From positions 186,001 to 250,000 of the forward strand of contig KV918842.1 of NCBI GenBank assembly GCA_002049455.2: DNA of 64,000 nucleotides, in the 5' to 3' direction. Shown here piece by piece: positions 1 through 10,092 of this stretch (the first letter of the stretch is position 1; each line of letters starts with the position of its first letter). Origin of the DNA: Porphyra umbilicalis. Lineage: Eukaryota > Rhodophyta > Bangiophyceae > Bangiales > Bangiaceae. The notes under the pieces were generated by a model, which saw only the letters and a program-made list of their open reading frames with translations, did no database searches and was not told the DNA's origin. The position numbers and the translations under genes are program-made.

Positions 1-46
1 ACCGCCGGGCACGAGTGCGAGAGCGCCGACTCACGCTTTGGCCAGG

Positions 47-300
47 CGACACCGTCGCGGTCGCTGCCGTCGGATCGGTAGATGCTTCCAGTCGCGCCAA
101 TTGACAAGCAGCCGCCCGCGCAGTCTTAAATACACTTTCAAAGTGGTGTACACCCCACTTCAAGTTCGGTACCATCGGTTAAAGTGTCGATCACTGGGTT
201 AAAGTGTCGGTCACTGGGTTTAAGTGTCGATGACTGGGTTAAAGTGTCGATCACTGTGTTAAAGTGTCGCTCACTGGGTTAAAGTGTCGATCATCGGGTC
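47..300 (+). repeat. 20-bp tandem array with conserved left flank, copy 1
   Basis: From 179 to 299 a 20-bp unit, gttaaagtgtcgatcactgg, is repeated six times with few changes. The flank at about 47-178, including TCGCTGCCGTCGGATCGGTA and a TTAAATA stretch, recurs upstream of the array at 25871. This is therefore a copy of a dispersed element, not a simple local satellite. The right flank found in the other two copies (a GTCGAAAT motif) is absent here, so this copy looks truncated on the right. No coding frame crosses it convincingly. A subterminal or terminal repeat of a mobile element is the likeliest explanation (inference). Confidence 0.8.
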
Positions 301-570
301 GTCGGCAGCGGGGTTATGTCTGGTGGTGGGCGGTCAGTTTGGCGGCGCCTCTGCCGTCGCCGGATCATACGCGTAGTTGTGTACCCAAATTGCACTATCA
401 ATTCTTGAGACGAGGAGATGCTGCGGTGTGGTTGTTGGTGCGACAAGGCAACGTCGACCGGCGCTCCGGCACATGCACGCACTCTAGCTCGCTGCTCCCC
501 GGGGCCTTTAGCATTCCACTCTGTCCCTCTCCCTGGCCATCCCACGTCTCCCACATTGTCTGTTGTGCTT

Positions 571-621
571 GTATTGCTGATGTCCCAATTTTGTCCTCTC
601 CGGACAAGAACAACAGTGCTC
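571..621 (+). repeat. Left arm of a 51-bp inverted repeat
   Basis: This 51-bp segment, starting GTATTGCTGATGTCCCAATT, is the reverse complement of 2020-2070 with a single mismatch. The two arms face each other across about 1.4 kb that contains a palindrome and a 160-codon minus-strand ORF. No target-site duplication is visible outside the arms, so it is undecided whether they are terminal inverted repeats of an element or two inverted copies of a dispersed repeat. Confidence 0.75.
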
Positions 622-1475
622 TTGAAAACTTGGAAAATGTTGTTAACTGCGTACTTGACAAGGAGTTCTCCGCACACTTTTCATGCTGAAGTCGACTGTT
701 AATTGAAATTGTCTGAGCGCATCAAAATGGTTGGTGCCACCCCGACCGTCGGCCACGACCGTCGTCAGCACCGTCGGCCCGTCGTCGTGGTGCCCGCCAC
801 CGTCGTCTCGCTTCGCGCCGGTGCTCCGTGCTGTGCTGGCAATCTCTCGGGTACGTGAGCGTCTAAGTGTGAGCCGTTTCTGAGAGGGGTGGCCGGGGGG
901 TCGGGGGAAGGTCACACTGGAGGGGTGTGAGGGGCGTGGAATGATGACCATGGGTGCAGGGGCTGGATGCCTCCCGTGGTGATTTTATATCTTCATGCCA
1001 GCATCGCTCAGCCTTTGTTAACGCATTTCCTGGTGACGTCCTCCGTGCTTCGTTGTGTGATCCGGTACTGTGGCGGGCCTGCATCGCGCCCTCCTACATG
1101 TCTCTCCGTCTCCGCCCGATACTCCCTGCTTGCCTCCCACCCACTTGTGATCCATACAGAGTGGAGCATAGGGCGTAGCCGAGCGGCGTCCTTCACGCAT
1201 GTGTTTTTTCCCTGACAGCACGGAGGAGGCTTCGTCGGAGGGGGGCGGCGATCGGGGACGAGGGGCCAGAGTACCAATATGGCGTGTGCTGGGATGTTTT
1301 ACAAATAAAGAGTACGCGCAGAGGCATTGTCTTCTTCCCCGCACTTCGGATAGACTCCCCTTAAGCAGGCTGCATTCCCCCCTCTGCTACCGCACCACGA
1401 ACACGATCACCCCTGTGTCGCACCTAGCAACGTGCATCAGGCTGAAGTCGGCGACGAAGACGAAGGCGCCTTCGT
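622..1475. other. No gene recognised
   Basis: No reading frame here has protein-like composition and no RNA gene is evident. The sequence is moderately GC-rich, and short overlapping frames run in all directions. It lies between the arms of the 51-bp inverted repeat. Confidence 0.5.
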
Positions 1476-1539
1476 CTGGTTGGCCATGCGGTCCCGTCGA
1501 CGCGCCTAGGCGCGTCGACGGGACCGCATGGCCAACCAG
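1476..1539. repeat. Perfect 64-bp palindrome
   Basis: The left arm 1476-1507 is exactly complementary to the right arm 1508-1539, with no spacer. The centre is cgcgccTAggcgcg. All 32 pairs match. Such a zero-spacer palindrome can extrude as a cruciform, and it may mark a recent fold-back duplication or an assembly artefact. It truncates the end of the ORF at 1506-1988. Confidence 0.95.
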
Positions 1540-1988
1540 CGATCGAATCTTTCGTGCAAGGCTCTTGCGTTGCAGCCAATCAGATGGTAGAGAACTGTAA
1601 AGATCGTCTGTTCTGTTCGCCGGACTGTTGCGCAACACCCAAGCAGGCCAGTCGGGCCCGGCTGTTTCCTGACGTTTCTCGGGGATCGCGGGCGATCCGC
1701 GGCGATCCACAGTCGGTTCCGGCGCCCAGAGGTGCAAATTGTCCCACCAGGAATGCCAGACCGACCGATCCGCGGAGAATCAGCTGAGATGCGAAGGTCG
1801 GGACGAGAGAGGTGCGCAACCGTCCAGCTCCGAGCGTTCTCCTTCAGACTTTCGGGGCGGATTTCCAACCAAATCGCGCGTTGCAGGGGCATGAAGGCAC
1901 CGGCCATGATACAATTATCCAAAGCCGACACAGCTTTCGAACAGTCTGTCCTCAGATGTACTTTGAATTCGTCCTTATTGACAGTCAT
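1506..1988 (-). CDS. Unrecognised 160-codon ORF inside the inverted-repeat interval
   Basis: The minus-strand frame begins with ATG at 1988, 32 bp inside the right arm of the 51-bp inverted repeat, and stops at 1506 within the perfect palindrome. The first half of the product has ordinary mixed composition, unlike the Arg/Pro/Ala-rich shadow frames nearby. The second half is Arg-rich and probably not native, since it reads into the palindrome. I recognise no domain. It could be a fragment of a transposon-encoded protein, given the flanking repeats, or a chance frame. Confidence 0.25.
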   Translation of the reverse strand: MTVNKDEFKVHLRTDCSKAVSALDNCIMAGAFMPLQRAIWLEIRPESLKENARSWTVAHLSRPDLRISADSPRIGRSGIPGGTICTSGRRNRLWIAADRPRSPRNVRKQPGPTGLLGCCATVRRTEQTIFTVLYHLIGCNARALHERFDRWLAMRSRRRA

Positions 1989-2019
1989 TCCGTACTTCGG
2001 AGTCCTCAGAGTTGTACAT

Positions 2020-2070
2020 GAGCACTGTTGTTCTTGTCCGGAGAGGACGAAATTGGGACATCAGCAATAC
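2020..2070 (-). repeat. Right arm of the 51-bp inverted repeat
   Basis: This is the reverse complement of 571-621 with one mismatch. The similarity ends sharply at both edges of the 51 bp. See the left arm for interpretation. Confidence 0.75.
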
Positions 2071-3344
2071 TTCCCCACCTTTACGCGCTTTTGTGGATTC
2101 CCTGTAGACACTTACATCACCCGACGCAATCCGACAGCCGTATAGAAGCCTCTCGTATGATCTTCAGCCTCGGTCCTTTGAATAAAGGTCCGTTGCATTC
2201 AAAAAACATCTCGCCTGTTGGGGCAGGCGTGGCGGGCCCCCTCGGCACCCTCCCGCTCACGCCCTCCCCCCCGGCGGCGGCGCCAAGCGCTTCGGCGGTG
2301 ACGAGTTCCCCCCCCGAAACCCCCCCCGACACGGCGGGCTCCCCATGGGCGACCACCACCCGCACGACCTGCCCAAACAGCGCCGCCTCGTCGAAGTCGT
2401 CGAGTGGCGACTCATAATCGCCCTCGTCCTCCTGCGAGTCGTCGTCCCAGAATCTCGCGGCATTGCGTGGTGCGCCTGCACGGGAGATTGCTTGATAGGC
2501 GTGAATGTTGAGTCTGGAGTGCCGTCTGTTGTTCACTGTATGCATCATTACGCTCCTCCCACCTCGTTACAACTCCGCTTCTGAACTTCTCCCGCCCGTC
2601 GCCGCCAGCACAAGCACCTCCCGCACCACCGCCATGCCCAAATAAACGAGCGTGTGGCGTTCTCCTCGCACATTCCCGAGTTGCCATTCCCATTGTGCCT
2701 CGACGCACGCCAGCTGCCCCACCGCCGGGGCGGGCTCAAGTGCCGCCGCCGCCTATACGAGCTCAAGATGCCCTCATTTCAATGTGGGCTGTGGCATCGG
2801 ATAAGACTCGCAAAGGAGCATCGCGTGCATATGCGAAACTCACAGACGTGCCACGCACCGGCCGTTGAGCAGCGGCTCGACTTTATAGACGCGCACTGAA
2901 ATAGAGATGCCAAAGAGGGGGTCCTCACGCAACTGTATAAAAACCGAATAGAGGCTGCTCCCATGACCGCTCTGTATCGAGAAGCGCCGTGGTATGACCT
3001 GTCCGCGGTGCTTTTTTTCGCAACATACACCACCCTCCCAGAAGCATGACAGTCTATGGTGCGTCTGCCGGTGCCGCCGCACCGCGGCGACCGCCGGTGG
3101 TCGCGGTGCGGGGTGACTTCTGGCCGGTGCTCTCAGTGGAAGGTGACCTCTGCTCGGGCGAGCGAGCGTGCTGCCTCCGCTGCCGACAGGCGGAGCTTTG
3201 ACCGCTGCCGCCGCCACCGCGGCCACGGCCGTCACGGGCACCAACCGGAGTGCCGCCGCGCGGCCACCGGCAGGCGCCCGCGGCGCGGCGCGATCGCCGT
3301 GGGGGGAACGCTGTGGCGTCCTTCCTCCGGCCACCGCCGAACTG
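2071..3344. other. Gene-poor stretch; one weak minus-strand frame
   Basis: The only frame with somewhat protein-like sequence is at 2117-2548 on the minus strand. It has an acidic segment (about residues 32-55, rich in D and E) and ends at 2117. It has no recognised domain, no clear splice partners and a Gly/Ala-rich half typical of chance frames in GC-rich DNA. I therefore do not call it a gene. Nothing else is visible. Confidence 0.4.
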
Positions 3345-3465
3345 CCCACGCTGTGCGGCGGCGGCGGCTGTGGCGGCGACTGCGGCGGCTGCGGCGGCGG
3401 CGGCGGCTGCGGCGGCGGCTGCGGCGGCGGCGAGCGCAGCGGCTGCGGCGGCCGACGCGGCCGAC
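3345..3465. repeat. GCG/GCT trinucleotide repeat tract
   Basis: This is an imperfect run of gcggcg and gcggct triplets. In the minus frame it would read as a poly-alanine stretch and in the plus frames as Gly/Cys or Arg runs. The long overlapping open frames on both strands here arise because GC-only triplets cannot form stop codons. I see no evidence that any of them is a gene. Confidence 0.85.
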
Positions 3466-4802
3466 GGGGTCGCGACGGCCGGCACTGCGCGCCACACCGC
3501 CCCACGCAGTCCCCGACCCCGCGTAGTCGCCCAATAGGCGGCGGCGATGGCGGCGGCGACGGGCAAGCCAGCCCCGCTTGTCATCGTGCGCACGGCCACA
3601 GTCGTCGCCGGTGCCGGCCGCCACGCCGCGGAGAAGCGCCGCGCTGGCGGCCACCGCCAACATGTGGGCGGCGGCGGGAGAGGGCGACGCCGCGTCGGCA
3701 CCCTCTCCACCTGCCGCCACAAATTTTCTCCTGTGGCGCACAGCCGTCTTGGTGCAGCCCGCAACTGAGGCGGGGGGGAAGGGAGGGATACTTTGAAAGA
3801 AAAGAAAAAGACAGCGGAGGACGTTGTTCTCTGAAAGTGCGACCCAACTCCACCTGAATTTCATTCAGGGATAAACCACGAACTACTACGGCGCTACGAG
3901 TTTTGAACTAAGGAGCTAACTCCTAGCCGGGCAAAGCCCGGAGAACCCAATCCGGGAATTCCGGCAGTGCCCGTAGGTAAATGAGCATTCATGGCGAAAA
4001 CCAAGCCATTTCCTTAGTATGTCTGAACCTTAGCGTCCGTGGTCCTTGGAGTTGGGAGGTGTTGCTCACCCCGGGAGGTGCACCAATTTACAAGCCAATG
4101 GCTTTTGCACTGCTGATTTGGACTCGTGACCCCATGGTCACGAGCGTGGTTTTTTCCCACTAAGCCGCAGCGGCTTCTGTTACTGCAGTAAGACCCATTC
4201 TACGTTTTATGCTCGCTGTTTGAAGCGAAATTTGAGACGACAGTGCCAGGGTCGGTCCAGGTCGCCCTCCCCGCCCTCCCCCCTCCTCGCACCCCCACAC
4301 TATGTCGCCCCATGCCCGGTCCGCTGAAAAGTGCCTCCTTGACCCTTCCCCCTGCCACTCCCAGTTTTTCCTTCTGCCACCCCATGACGTACTGCCGCTT
4401 GGGGCTGTCAGCGCCCTGCTGGCCGCAGCGGCGGCGGGGGAGAAGAGTGTCGGCGCCCCCCCCACAACCACTCAACGGCAGCCGCGCCGCGGTGCGGCCG
4501 CGTGTGCTGCCCGGCGCCACAGCAGGAGGGTGCGCTGGGGCGGCAGCGAAAGTGCGCCACGCCGCTGCGCGCCCCCCCGGCAACCGCGACAGGAGGGGGA
4601 GGGGGGCGGGCCTTGGCCGACGTGCGCTGCGACGCCGCGCAAACTGGACGACCCGACACCTCCCCCTCCCCCCTACGGGCGCGGGCCGCAGCACAACGAC
4701 CGACCCTTGCCTTGCGCTTTGCCGTGGCGGCGGTCGATGTCGCCTGCACAGCCTGACAAAACAGACAAATGGGGACAATGACGATACTGAACTAAAAGGA
4801 CA
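3466..4802. other. Non-coding stretch with small hairpins
   Basis: No convincing gene was found. Two short perfect hairpins stand out: ccgggcaaagcccgg at 3927-3941, and a 9-bp stem with a CCAT loop at 4123-4144 (ctcgtgacc/ggtcacgag). The segment 3850-4230 is less GC-rich than its surroundings and could be a short inserted element. I found no matching inverted termini. The GC-rich part 4250-4750 is open in several frames on both strands, which I regard as compositional. Confidence 0.45.
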
Positions 4803-4922
4803 ATGAGGAATATGAAGAAAAGGGTCAATGAGGACAGTGAGGACAAAAAAGACATTGACGACATTGAGGCCAGTGAAGACAATGACGACAATGAGGACGA
4901 GGAGGACAATGAGGACAAGGAG
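4803..4922 (+). pseudogene. 5' part of an acidic ORF interrupted by the copia element
   Basis: An ATG at 4803 opens a 40-codon frame that is first basic and then very acidic, built from GAGGACAATGAGGAC-like units (Asp, Glu and Asn). It ends at the copia insertion. If the 4923-24248 element and one AGGAG duplication are ignored, the frame continues without a shift at 24254 to a stop at 24628, giving 164 codons. The product is unrecognised. The acidic part could simply be a microsatellite that happens to be open, so coding status is uncertain. Confidence 0.3.
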
Positions 4923-5322
4923 TGTTGAGGCAGCCCCCCAAGCCCGCGCAGGTAAGTCGGAGTTATCGCCGACTGCCTGGCTAATCCCGGGAGTACTTAT
5001 GCGGTCATCGGTTTGTTTGGCTGTGCCATTGTCATGCAATTCATGTATGTGTGTGATGTAATTACTTGTACTTGTATATTGAGGGCAGCTCCTTTTGAAG
5101 CTGAGCTCGGGGATATTCTCGTGGGGTTATCGAGGGGCGTCGCGATTTGTGGGGTGGTGAGAGCATGTACCCTCCAAGGGAGGGAGCACTGCGCTGGCGG
5201 GGGGTGCGCCGGCAGAACGTGGCGAGAGAGGCACACGGAGGGTTTAAGAGCCAGCTGGCCTCGCGCCGTCAGACCGCTCGCGAGGAAAGCAACGCATCCA
5301 CCCAACTACCGGTCACTTCACA
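4923..5322 (+). repeat. Copia 5' LTR
   Basis: This 400-bp LTR pairs with 23851-24248. A third, inverted copy is at 11333-11731. It begins TGTTGAGGCAG and ends CACTTCACA, directly followed by the primer binding site. The left neighbour is the AGGAG duplication. Confidence 0.93.
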
Positions 5323-5337
5323 GGTTATGGGCCCAGC
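5323..5337 (+). other. Primer binding site, initiator-tRNA anticodon type
   Basis: GGTTATGGGCCCAGC starts immediately after the LTR. Its complement contains the CAU anticodon and the anticodon stem of eukaryotic initiator tRNA-Met. This is the internal-tRNA (half-tRNA) priming mode known for Drosophila copia. The same 15 bases follow the inverted LTR copy at 11318-11332, which supports the assignment. Confidence 0.85.
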
Positions 5338-5479
5338 TGTCGCTGGTGGTAACCGTTGTCTTCCCTGCGGTCGCTGGAGAGACGACGTTGCTGGGATCAC
5401 GGTGTGTTCCAGCGTCGGGCGGGCGTGTTCTGCTCCCTACATCGTTAGTGCGGCGCTGTGCAGCGCCGAGGTCGTCAAC

Positions 5480-5544
5480 ATGGCAGAACACGGCCGCTAT
5501 GGCGGCCGGCGGTTTGCGCAGCTGGATGACGACTACAAGGTGTG
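5480..5544 (+). pseudogene. Copia gag, first 21 codons (split by the gypsy insertion)
   Basis: The ATG at 5480 opens the copia gag frame, 142 bp after the primer binding site. It reads 21 codons plus two bases up to the GTGTG target duplication (5540-5544). The next base of that codon lies at 18753, after the 13.2-kb gypsy element, where the frame continues into typical copia gag sequence (tryptophan, then a KKEKLW segment). It is intact apart from the insertion. Confidence 0.85.
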
Positions 5545-6192
5545 TGTAGTACTACACAGCCCGCTATGCGCCAGGGGGCCACCGCGGGGACGTCGGCGAA
5601 GACGGGGGACGCGGTCCCCGACGTGAGGTGGCGACGTCAGCGGCGGTGGTGGCCGACGGGTCGGCGACGCGGGGGGCGGGGCGAGGGGGCGGCCCCGCTG
5701 CCCGGCTCAGGCCACCCGGGGGAGCGTACCCGATCCGTCGCGCCCGGCACGCGGGCCCCGCGGGAGGCCGGATTGGCGCGCCCGAGAGGGCGCTGGCGCG
5801 CCCGAGAGGGCGCGGCAGGCGACGGCCGACCGGGCGCCACGCGGCGGGTGCAGCGCGTTGCTCGCGGGACGGTTTCTCGCCCTCGTCTGTAATGATCGCC
5901 TCGGGGGACTTGACATGCATGGAGGGAATTATCTGCATTGGTTGGTGACGGCTCGGGTCAATTCCCATTGGGGGATATTGGGCCCGGGCGACGGTTTCCG
6001 CCCTTTTAGGACGAAGGGCGACGACGGTGAGAGGCACCGTCGTCGCCGGCAAGTACACCGTGTCTTGATGTCTTGGCGTTTCGATCGGCCCGACTTCCCG
6101 GACCTCGAGTCCCATAGCGGGTGTCGCGCGAGCGGCTAAGACGGCCGTTACTTCCCTCCTTCTGAGGTAACCCCCTAGATTTTGGTACTTCT
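5545..6192 (+). repeat. Gypsy 5' LTR
   Basis: It aligns with 18100-18747 at a constant offset of 12555, with no net indel. It contains a duplicated GGCGCGCCCGAGAGGGCGCT unit near 5773-5812, also present in the 3' copy. The last six bases differ from the 3' copy (ACTTCT against ACAACA), so the 5' copy has lost the canonical CA end. Confidence 0.92.
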
Positions 6193-6194
6193 TT

Positions 6195-6208
6195 TGGCGC
6201 TCCGGGTG
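6195..6208 (+). other. Gypsy primer binding site
   Basis: TGGCGCTCCGGGTG begins two bases after the 5' LTR. The leading TGG is complementary to the CCA end of a tRNA, as is standard for Ty3/gypsy elements. I cannot name the tRNA with confidence. Confidence 0.75.
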
Positions 6209-6340
6209 AGACCCGCGGTGCGCACGCCGCGCGTGTCGCGGATCGACACCTCTTTCGGTAGCAAGAGCCGGGGGACCATCGTTGGTTGTATTGCGGTGCG
6301 GTCACGGAGGACATTCGACCGATACGCGGGCCCCGCTTCC

Positions 6341-9116
6341 ATGGCTCGCGGATCTTTCTCATCTTCCCCAGTTGACGGGGGCGCTCCTCCGTTTGAGATA
6401 CATGGCACTAGCCGGGTGACGGACGCGCCACCGGCGGGAGACCCCGGGGCAACACGGGCCTTGGGCGCCGTGGCCCCCGTTGGGGGTGGAAGGGCGGTCC
6501 CGGTTGGCGGCGGCGGTACGGTGGCGGGTGAGTCGAACTCCCCGCCCGAGGACCCCGGCCGCACGCCGACCACCAGGGCTCGTCCTCGTCCCGGCGCGGG
6601 ACGGACGTCCACGCTGATGGAGCCCCAGGCAGGGGGTGCGGGGGTTCACCCTTCCCCCCTGGACGGGCAGCGCCTGGAAGGGGCGCCGCCCTTTGGCCCT
6701 CCCCGCGTGGACGCGGTGGGCAGTTCATCGGGAACCTTAGTTCTTGGGACCCCCACGGGCCGGAGGCCGCATCGACCAATGGACGCGCTGTCGCTGGAGG
6801 AGGACGAGCGGCAGCGCCGGAAATTACAGCGAGCGTTCGGGGTCACCCCGGAAGAGGTGGCCCGGGCCCGGTGGAAGAGGACTACCCGGGACCACTGGTC
6901 CCTGGACGCGCCGTCCGGGGCGGGCGAGTGGGGGCCAAGCCTGCAGGGGGTCGGCGGAGCCGCGGCTTCAGGACCACCTCGGGCGGCGGCCGACCCCGGG
7001 CCCCTGCGGCACTTGGCTCAGGTGTTCCGCGACGCCGCGGAAGAGGCGTTGACCGCGGCATCGGACGGGACCCCGGTCCCGGGGCCAGGCGCAGCCGTGG
7101 CCTTGGCCCAGGCGGCGGCCCAGAGCCCTTCCCCTGGGACCGCGAGCGCGGGTGGACCAGCACCCCCAGAACCCGGGTCAGGCACGTCCGGGGAGCGCCC
7201 CCGGACGAGAAGGGCTACCAGGACAGGTTTCCGCCTTGAAGGTGACTGCCTCGCCGGCCGCGCGCCCCTTGCGTCCGCGGTCCCGGAGGGGCGCCGAGCG
7301 TCGACACCTGAAGGCGGGTCCCTCTAAGGGCCACCGACGTCGTCGCCATGCCCGACGGGCGCCGTCACCCCCACCGTCGGGACCCCCCTCGTCGACCGAG
7401 AGTGACGAGAGTCCGTCGAGCTCGTCATCCACCGCCAGTGGGGCGGAGTCGACGGACAGCAGCGACGGCTCGACCTCGTCCTCCGCCACCGGCAGTGACC
7501 CCGGGGCAACACGCCGTCGATGGCGGGCACGGGCGGCCGACAGGCGGCCACACCGGGCCCTAGTGCAAGAGGCGCTGCGCGCCTTCCGGCGGGAGCAGCG
7601 GGAGGACACGGTGGTCGACCCCCGCTTCAAGGGGCTCCTTTCGCCGGCACGGTACCGGCTCGCACAGCGAGGGGGCCGCCTACACCTCCCGCGAGGCAAT
7701 TCCATCCGCGGCATCCGCGCGGACGTCAAGGCCTCGATGCACACCTCCCGCCAGTTCGCGGGCGACACCCCGTTGGGGTTGGTGGCGTTCCTTGGGAACT
7801 TCCAGACGGCATGCGACGGCAGCAGGCTGAACGAGGGTACGGCAGTGACACTGCTGCAGTACATCGTGACGAGCGAGGTGCTCGGCGTGCTCCAGCGCGC
7901 CAAGGACACCCACGCCTCGCGGCAGCTCACGTACAAACGCGCGGGCCACGCCCTGCTCAGCGAGACCCTCGACGGGGACGACCTGGTGGACCACCTCTAG
8001 TCCCTCATGCAAGCATCCCAAGAGAAGTGGGAAGACGAGCACGAGTTTGCGAACCGCATCCTCGATGCTTCTCGTGACTTGGGCTCGGTCCTACCAGAGG
8101 CCGAGCTGAAGAGTATCCTACTCAAGGGCGTTGGACGGAAAGTCCGGGCCCTGGGGCGGAACTTCAACACCCAGGGCTGGACCTTCCCCAAGCTGCGCAA
8201 GTTCCTTGCCAAGACGGGAGCAGCCACCCGGGAGGCCCGGGAGGTCAAGCTCCAGGCCAAGCCGAAGGGGAGCACCTCCCGGTCGGTCGGCGGCGAAGAA
8301 CGGGAGCCCCGTCGGACCCGGCCGGCGGCATCCGTCGCCCTTCGGTTGGAAGCCGCCTTGGCCGCGGCTGCTCAATCCGTCACGGACGACGGTACCGAGG
8401 CGGAGCGGGCCGAGTGGGCCGCGGTGTTGGCCGCGTCGGGGACGCCCGTGGAGTACGGGTCCCCAGGCGACGTCCCGGTATTACCGGTGGTCAGTCTGCC
8501 GCACGCGTCGGGCTGGCAACAGCAGCTCGCGCGGAGCGGGCGCCCGGAGTTGTACCCCGTTCACACGGGGGCGGGGCGCGGGCGCGGTACCCTGGCGCCG
8601 GGCACCCCGGTGCCTTTCCGGGCGGGAACCGTCTTCCCGCACTCGGATCGCCCCCCGCGGCTTCCTTGCTGCGGGGCGCGTCCACCACGTCGCGGCGGAT
8701 GGAGCGGGGCACCCGAGGCGGGGCCCCCGCCCCGTCGGCGGGGGGCCTGCTCGTTTTGTAGCCACCAGGCGCACTGGGTGTGGGAGTGCCCCGCCCAGTC
8801 TCCCGTGGTGCGGGCCCACGGGCGCGCGCTGCGCGAGGCAGTCGCGGCACACCGCAACGGGCGGGGACCAGCGCCGCCGGCACCCCTGCCCCTGGGCGCG
8901 CGACCGCCGGTTCCACCAGTACCGCCGACCGGCGCCAACCATGGGACCGTCCCGCCGTGCACGGCTGCTTTCGTCCAAGCCGTGAAAACGGATGACCGGG
9001 CGTACCTGGATACAGCGGGTGACGAGGGGGAGAGTTCCTCCGAGGAGTGGATCGCGGGCGCGGACGGCGCGGGTCACGGGGACAGCCGCGCCTGCCACGC
9101 CCAGGGAAGCGAGTAA
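6341..9116 (+). pseudogene. Gypsy gag, broken by a frameshift and a stop
   Basis: An ATG at 6341 opens a Pro/Gly/Ala-rich N-terminal part that runs to 7327. The downstream gag core is in the +1-shifted frame from about 7152 and runs to the TAA at 9114. It is interrupted by TAG at 7998. The core has a mixed helical capsid-like region (about 7560-8240) and a zinc knuckle near 8748, CSFCSHQAHWVWEC, which fits CX2CX4HX4C. The position right after the primer binding site and before the protease supports the call. The boundary of the first frameshift lies between about 7200 and 7330. Confidence 0.8.
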
Positions 9117-9591
9117 GGGGCAGCCCAATTAGTGGGCTGCCCACGGACGTCGTCCGTCTCAAGGCACACCGGCACTGCTACATCACGGCGACCCGCCTGC
9201 GCCAGGTACGCAAGCGGCGGGCCTCGGCGGGATTCCCGCCAGCGCCCACCTTCTGCCCCCTCATCCTCCCGCGGCCGGAGGGGGTCAGCCACGCGACGGC
9301 GGACGTGCCGGAACGCCGCCACGACCCAGCGACGCCGGTGGCCACCGAGGCCGTCCCTCCGTCTCCGCCGGTCGCCGCGTCAGTCCTGGCCCTGGGCCAC
9401 TCCGACCCCCGGCCGTTGGGTGGCGGGGATGGCATCCCGGCGGACTTACCCGCCAACGGGGCGCGCACCGGGCAGGGGCTCTGGCGGCGCCTCGGGGACG
9501 TGCTCGGCGCGAGCGTACCCGCATTCGCCGCCACGCCACCGCCGGCGCGGACACAACGCACGCGTCGGGCACCCCGTCCGGGGGCGGGGAA

Positions 9592-10092
9592 GTGCTGGTT
9601 TTCAGTCTGCACAACTACCGCATCGTGGCCTCGCTGGGGCTGGACAAGCTGTCCCTCCGTGCGTTCGACGTCGTCGTCGACACGGGGGCGGGCCCCAACT
9701 TGGTCCGCCGTAGCGCCCTCGCTCCTGACTGGCTCCGCCAGGTGGTCACCTCCAAGGAGGAGGAACAGGTACGTCTACGAGACGCCAAAAACGCGCGGTT
9801 ACGCACAAGCGGTACCGTCACGCTGTGGCTCCAGACGGGCGCACGGATCATCCCGGTTCCCTTCCTCGTCGTCAACGACCTATCCGTCCCAGTTTTCTTG
9901 GGCTGCACGTTCATCGACGACAACGCCCACGCCATCCTGCCTCAGGATAGGTCCATCCGTTGGATGGACGGGTCCGTCACGGCGATCTTACGGGGGCCGT
10001 TGGACGATGGTGACCGCTCAATGGGCGTCTCCTGCGTTCTCCGCGCGACGCTCAAGACACGGCTTCCGCCGTCTGCGGCCACGGTCGTCTGA
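9592..10092 (+). pseudogene. Gypsy pol: retropepsin-like protease segment
   Basis: The frame contains the aspartic protease signature VVDTGAG near 9675, followed by a FLGCTFID motif in the expected second half of the fold. It ends at an in-frame TGA at 10090 and the same frame then continues into the reverse transcriptase. It therefore originally formed one polyprotein with the downstream segment. The true 5' limit of pol is not resolved, and the region 9117-9591 is Pro/Ala-rich. Confidence 0.8.

Noticed and set aside
179-299. CRISPR-like array
   Set aside because: The 20-bp units are directly adjacent with no spacers and recur elsewhere with shared flanks; the genome is eukaryotic.
3054-3864. 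Poly-alanine or Gly/Cys-rich protein genes on either strand
   Set aside because: All frames are open because of GCG triplets; composition is driven by the repeat and no domain or start context stands out.
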